From JAKFYM01 sp964612065 (lineage in GTDB: Bacteria > Bdellovibrionota > UBA1018 > CAIPTA01), in the NCBI GenBank assembly GCA_964612065.1, contig CAZTCD010000047.1, positions 1 to 31,328 on the forward strand: a stretch of DNA of 31,328 nucleotides, written 5' to 3'. Position 1 is the stretch's first letter. Every line of letters starts with the position of its first letter. The position numbers and the translations under genes were made by a program. The notes under the pieces are model-generated. The model saw only the letters and a list, made by a program, of their open reading frames with translations. It searched no databases and was not told the DNA's origin. This document shows positions 30,145 through 31,328 of this stretch, in pieces.

Positions 30145-31044
30145 ATGCAGCCCAGGATTTCCGGCTTCACCTTCGTGCGAAATGGCGTGCGTTTCGATTA
30201 TCCCTTCGAGGAATCGATGCGCTCGCTTTTGCCGCTCGTGGATGAGCTGGTAGTGGTGGTGGGGAAAGGCAGCGACGAAACGCTCGAGCGGGTGAAGGCC
30301 CTGGCCGCCTCTGATCCCAAGCTGAAAGTGCAAGAGAGCGTTTGGGACGATTCCCTCCGCAAGGACGGCGCCATTCTCGCGCAGCAAACCGATCTCGCGA
30401 TTTCCTATTGCACGGGCGACTGGGGCCTCTACCTGCAGGCCGATGAGGTGATGCACGAGGAGGATTACGCAAAAGTCCGCGCAGCCATCAAAGCCGCACA
30501 CGCGCGGCCCGAAGTGGAAGGGCTGCTCTTCGACTACGTGCACTTCTACGGCGATTTTTTCGTGGTGAACCGCTCCCCTTCGGCCTATCGCCACGAGATC
30601 CGCGCCATTCGCCTGAAGCAGGGCGTGGTTTCCTGGAGGGACGCCCAGGGCTTCCGCAAGAGGATCGCCCATGGAGATCACGATCATTTCGAAAAGCTGA
30701 GAGTGATTCGCACAGGCGCGAAGATCTACCACTACGGCTGGGTGAGGCCGCCCGAGGTGATGAAGGAAAAAACCGTGGCGATGGACAAGCTCTACCACGC
30801 GGATGGAGACAAGGGCACCGGAGACAATTACCTCTACAAGCGCATCTACGGCCTCGAGCGTTTCCTCGATTCCCATCCTGCCGTAATGAAGGAGAGGGTG
30901 GAGGCGAAGAGATGGAAAGTGGATTTTATGAGCTTCCCGCTCAGCTGGGAGTGGAAAGACGGCCGTAAGGTGATCGCGCGCTGGATCGAGCGCACCACGG
31001 GCTGGTTGCCGTTCCAGTACCGGAACTATGAGGTGGTGGATTGA
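30145..31044 (+). CDS. GT-A-fold glycosyltransferase (GT2-like)
   Basis: This 299-aa protein begins ISGFTFVRNGVRFDYPFEES, then DELVVVVGKGSDET, the pattern of a branch of GT2-like enzymes that act on surface glycans. The sugar-nucleotide/metal site is probably Q98-A-D100-E in LYLQADEVMHEED. A helical C-terminal part contains KIYHYGWVRPPEVM, a conserved His-Tyr motif of this branch. The substrate is unknown. The Shine-Dalgarno (CGGA) is very close to the ATG and weak. Its stop overlaps the next start by 1 nt (TGATG), so the two are coupled. Confidence 0.88.
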   Translation: MQPRISGFTFVRNGVRFDYPFEESMRSLLPLVDELVVVVGKGSDETLERVKALAASDPKLKVQESVWDDSLRKDGAILAQQTDLAISYCTGDWGLYLQADEVMHEEDYAKVRAAIKAAHARPEVEGLLFDYVHFYGDFFVVNRSPSAYRHEIRAIRLKQGVVSWRDAQGFRKRIAHGDHDHFEKLRVIRTGAKIYHYGWVRPPEVMKEKTVAMDKLYHADGDKGTGDNYLYKRIYGLERFLDSHPAVMKERVEAKRWKVDFMSFPLSWEWKDGRKVIARWIERTTGWLPFQYRNYEVVD

Positions 31045-31328
31045 TGCGATTGCCGGTGGCGTTTCTGCTGTTTCTCGCGCTCCCTGCCGCCGAAGCCAAG
31101 CGAGCGCCTGACGTTTTGACGGTAAACGCGGCCTCCGGGCCCGCTCCTCTTGTGGTGAAAGTCAGCGGCCCGAATATCCTCCGGCAGAAAGCCACCGAAT
31201 GCGTGAGCACCTTTGGCAGCTATGGATTTTCCGTGGACTGGGGCGACGGTTCGAGTGCGCAACCCAAGGAGGGCAAATGCCTCGAGGAACTGGAGTTGCA
31301 TATCCTGCTCCTTTATGGCGACCTCTCT
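31044..31328 (+). CDS. Partial exported protein with PKD-like features (runs off the right edge)
   Basis: The frame starts at the ATG in TGATG, overlapping the glycosyltransferase stop, and remains open for 95 codons to the window end. It has a signal peptide (MRLPVAFLLFLALPAAEA-K). VNAASGPAPLVVKVSG followed by FSVDWGDGSS resembles a PKD domain (APL-V-F start and WGDG core). Two cysteines flank that core and may form a disulfide. PKD domains usually serve adhesion or substrate presentation outside the cell. The C-terminal part is missing, so overall function is not clear. Confidence 0.72.
   Translation, partial: MRLPVAFLLFLALPAAEAKRAPDVLTVNAASGPAPLVVKVSGPNILRQKATECVSTFGSYGFSVDWGDGSSAQPKEGKCLEELELHILLLYGDLS

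Noticed and set aside
1..31328. tRNA, rRNA or CRISPR array
   Set aside because: I saw no T-loop motif in a cloverleaf context, no rRNA sequence, and no regularly spaced direct repeats.

Overview
The window comes from a GC-rich, densely coding Gram-negative bacterium. Signs of an outer membrane are an LPS heptosyltransferase-type GT9 enzyme, a TolC-type outer-membrane factor, a Gly/aromatic-rich exported protein at the left edge that looks like a beta-barrel, a lipobox lipoprotein and many signal peptides. Topoisomerase I lacks zinc fingers and ends in topoisomerase C-terminal repeats plus a Lys/Ala-rich tail. Together with a Csd6/Pgp2-like peptidoglycan enzyme, this would fit Bdellovibrionota or a related former deltaproteobacterial lineage. 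That placement is inference; no rRNA or tRNA gene was found to settle it.

Layout. 1-1888: a partial outer-membrane protein (-), dps (+) and a Cys-rich exported protein (-). 1955-7217: a tightly overlapping tetR-tolC-RND efflux operon (-) with no periplasmic adaptor gene and a nested inverted-repeat operator in its promoter. 7363-9171: a beta-propeller lipoprotein with Asp-boxes (+). 9187-10690: a near-textbook Fur box followed by a DUF6607 gene overlapping a gene for a small His-rich exported protein (+). 10841-15005: four overlapping genes (+), namely an AblB-type beta-lysine N-acetyltransferase, an amino-acid ABC importer (binding protein fused to permease, then ATPase) and an acetylpolyamine amidohydrolase/HDAC-family deacetylase. 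15136-16386: a small exported protein (+) and an EamA transporter (-). 16397-20228: a GreA/GreB-like factor, topA and a short pentapeptide-repeat protein (-), with strong hairpins in the topA leader. 20229-20555: a gene-free stretch with a compound stem-loop. 20556-26101: an FAH-family hydrolase (-), an exported phospholipase D-like protein coupled to an SGNH hydrolase (+), a DAO-family FAD oxidoreductase (-) and a Csd6-like L,D-transpeptidase-fold protein (-). 26169-29202: GT87, GT2 and GT9 glycosyltransferases with ATGA/GTGA overlaps (+). 29227-29382: a 156-bp MITE-like element with 20-bp perfect internal terminal inverted repeats and 9-bp direct repeats. 29485-31328: an exported protein, another glycosyltransferase and a truncated exported protein with PKD-like features (+).

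The most interesting system is the 10841-15005 operon. An acetylating enzyme (AblB) and a small-molecule amine deacetylase (APAH family) are translationally coupled to an amino-acid importer, while the usual AblB partner, lysine 2,3-aminomutase, is absent from the window. This suggests a cycle in which a lysine-like amine is imported, N-acetylated as an osmolyte, and deacetylated when no longer needed. Second-tier signals are the MITE-like element, the iron-responsive DUF6607/His-rich pair, the adaptor-less efflux operon and the structured topA leader next to a pentapeptide-repeat gene.
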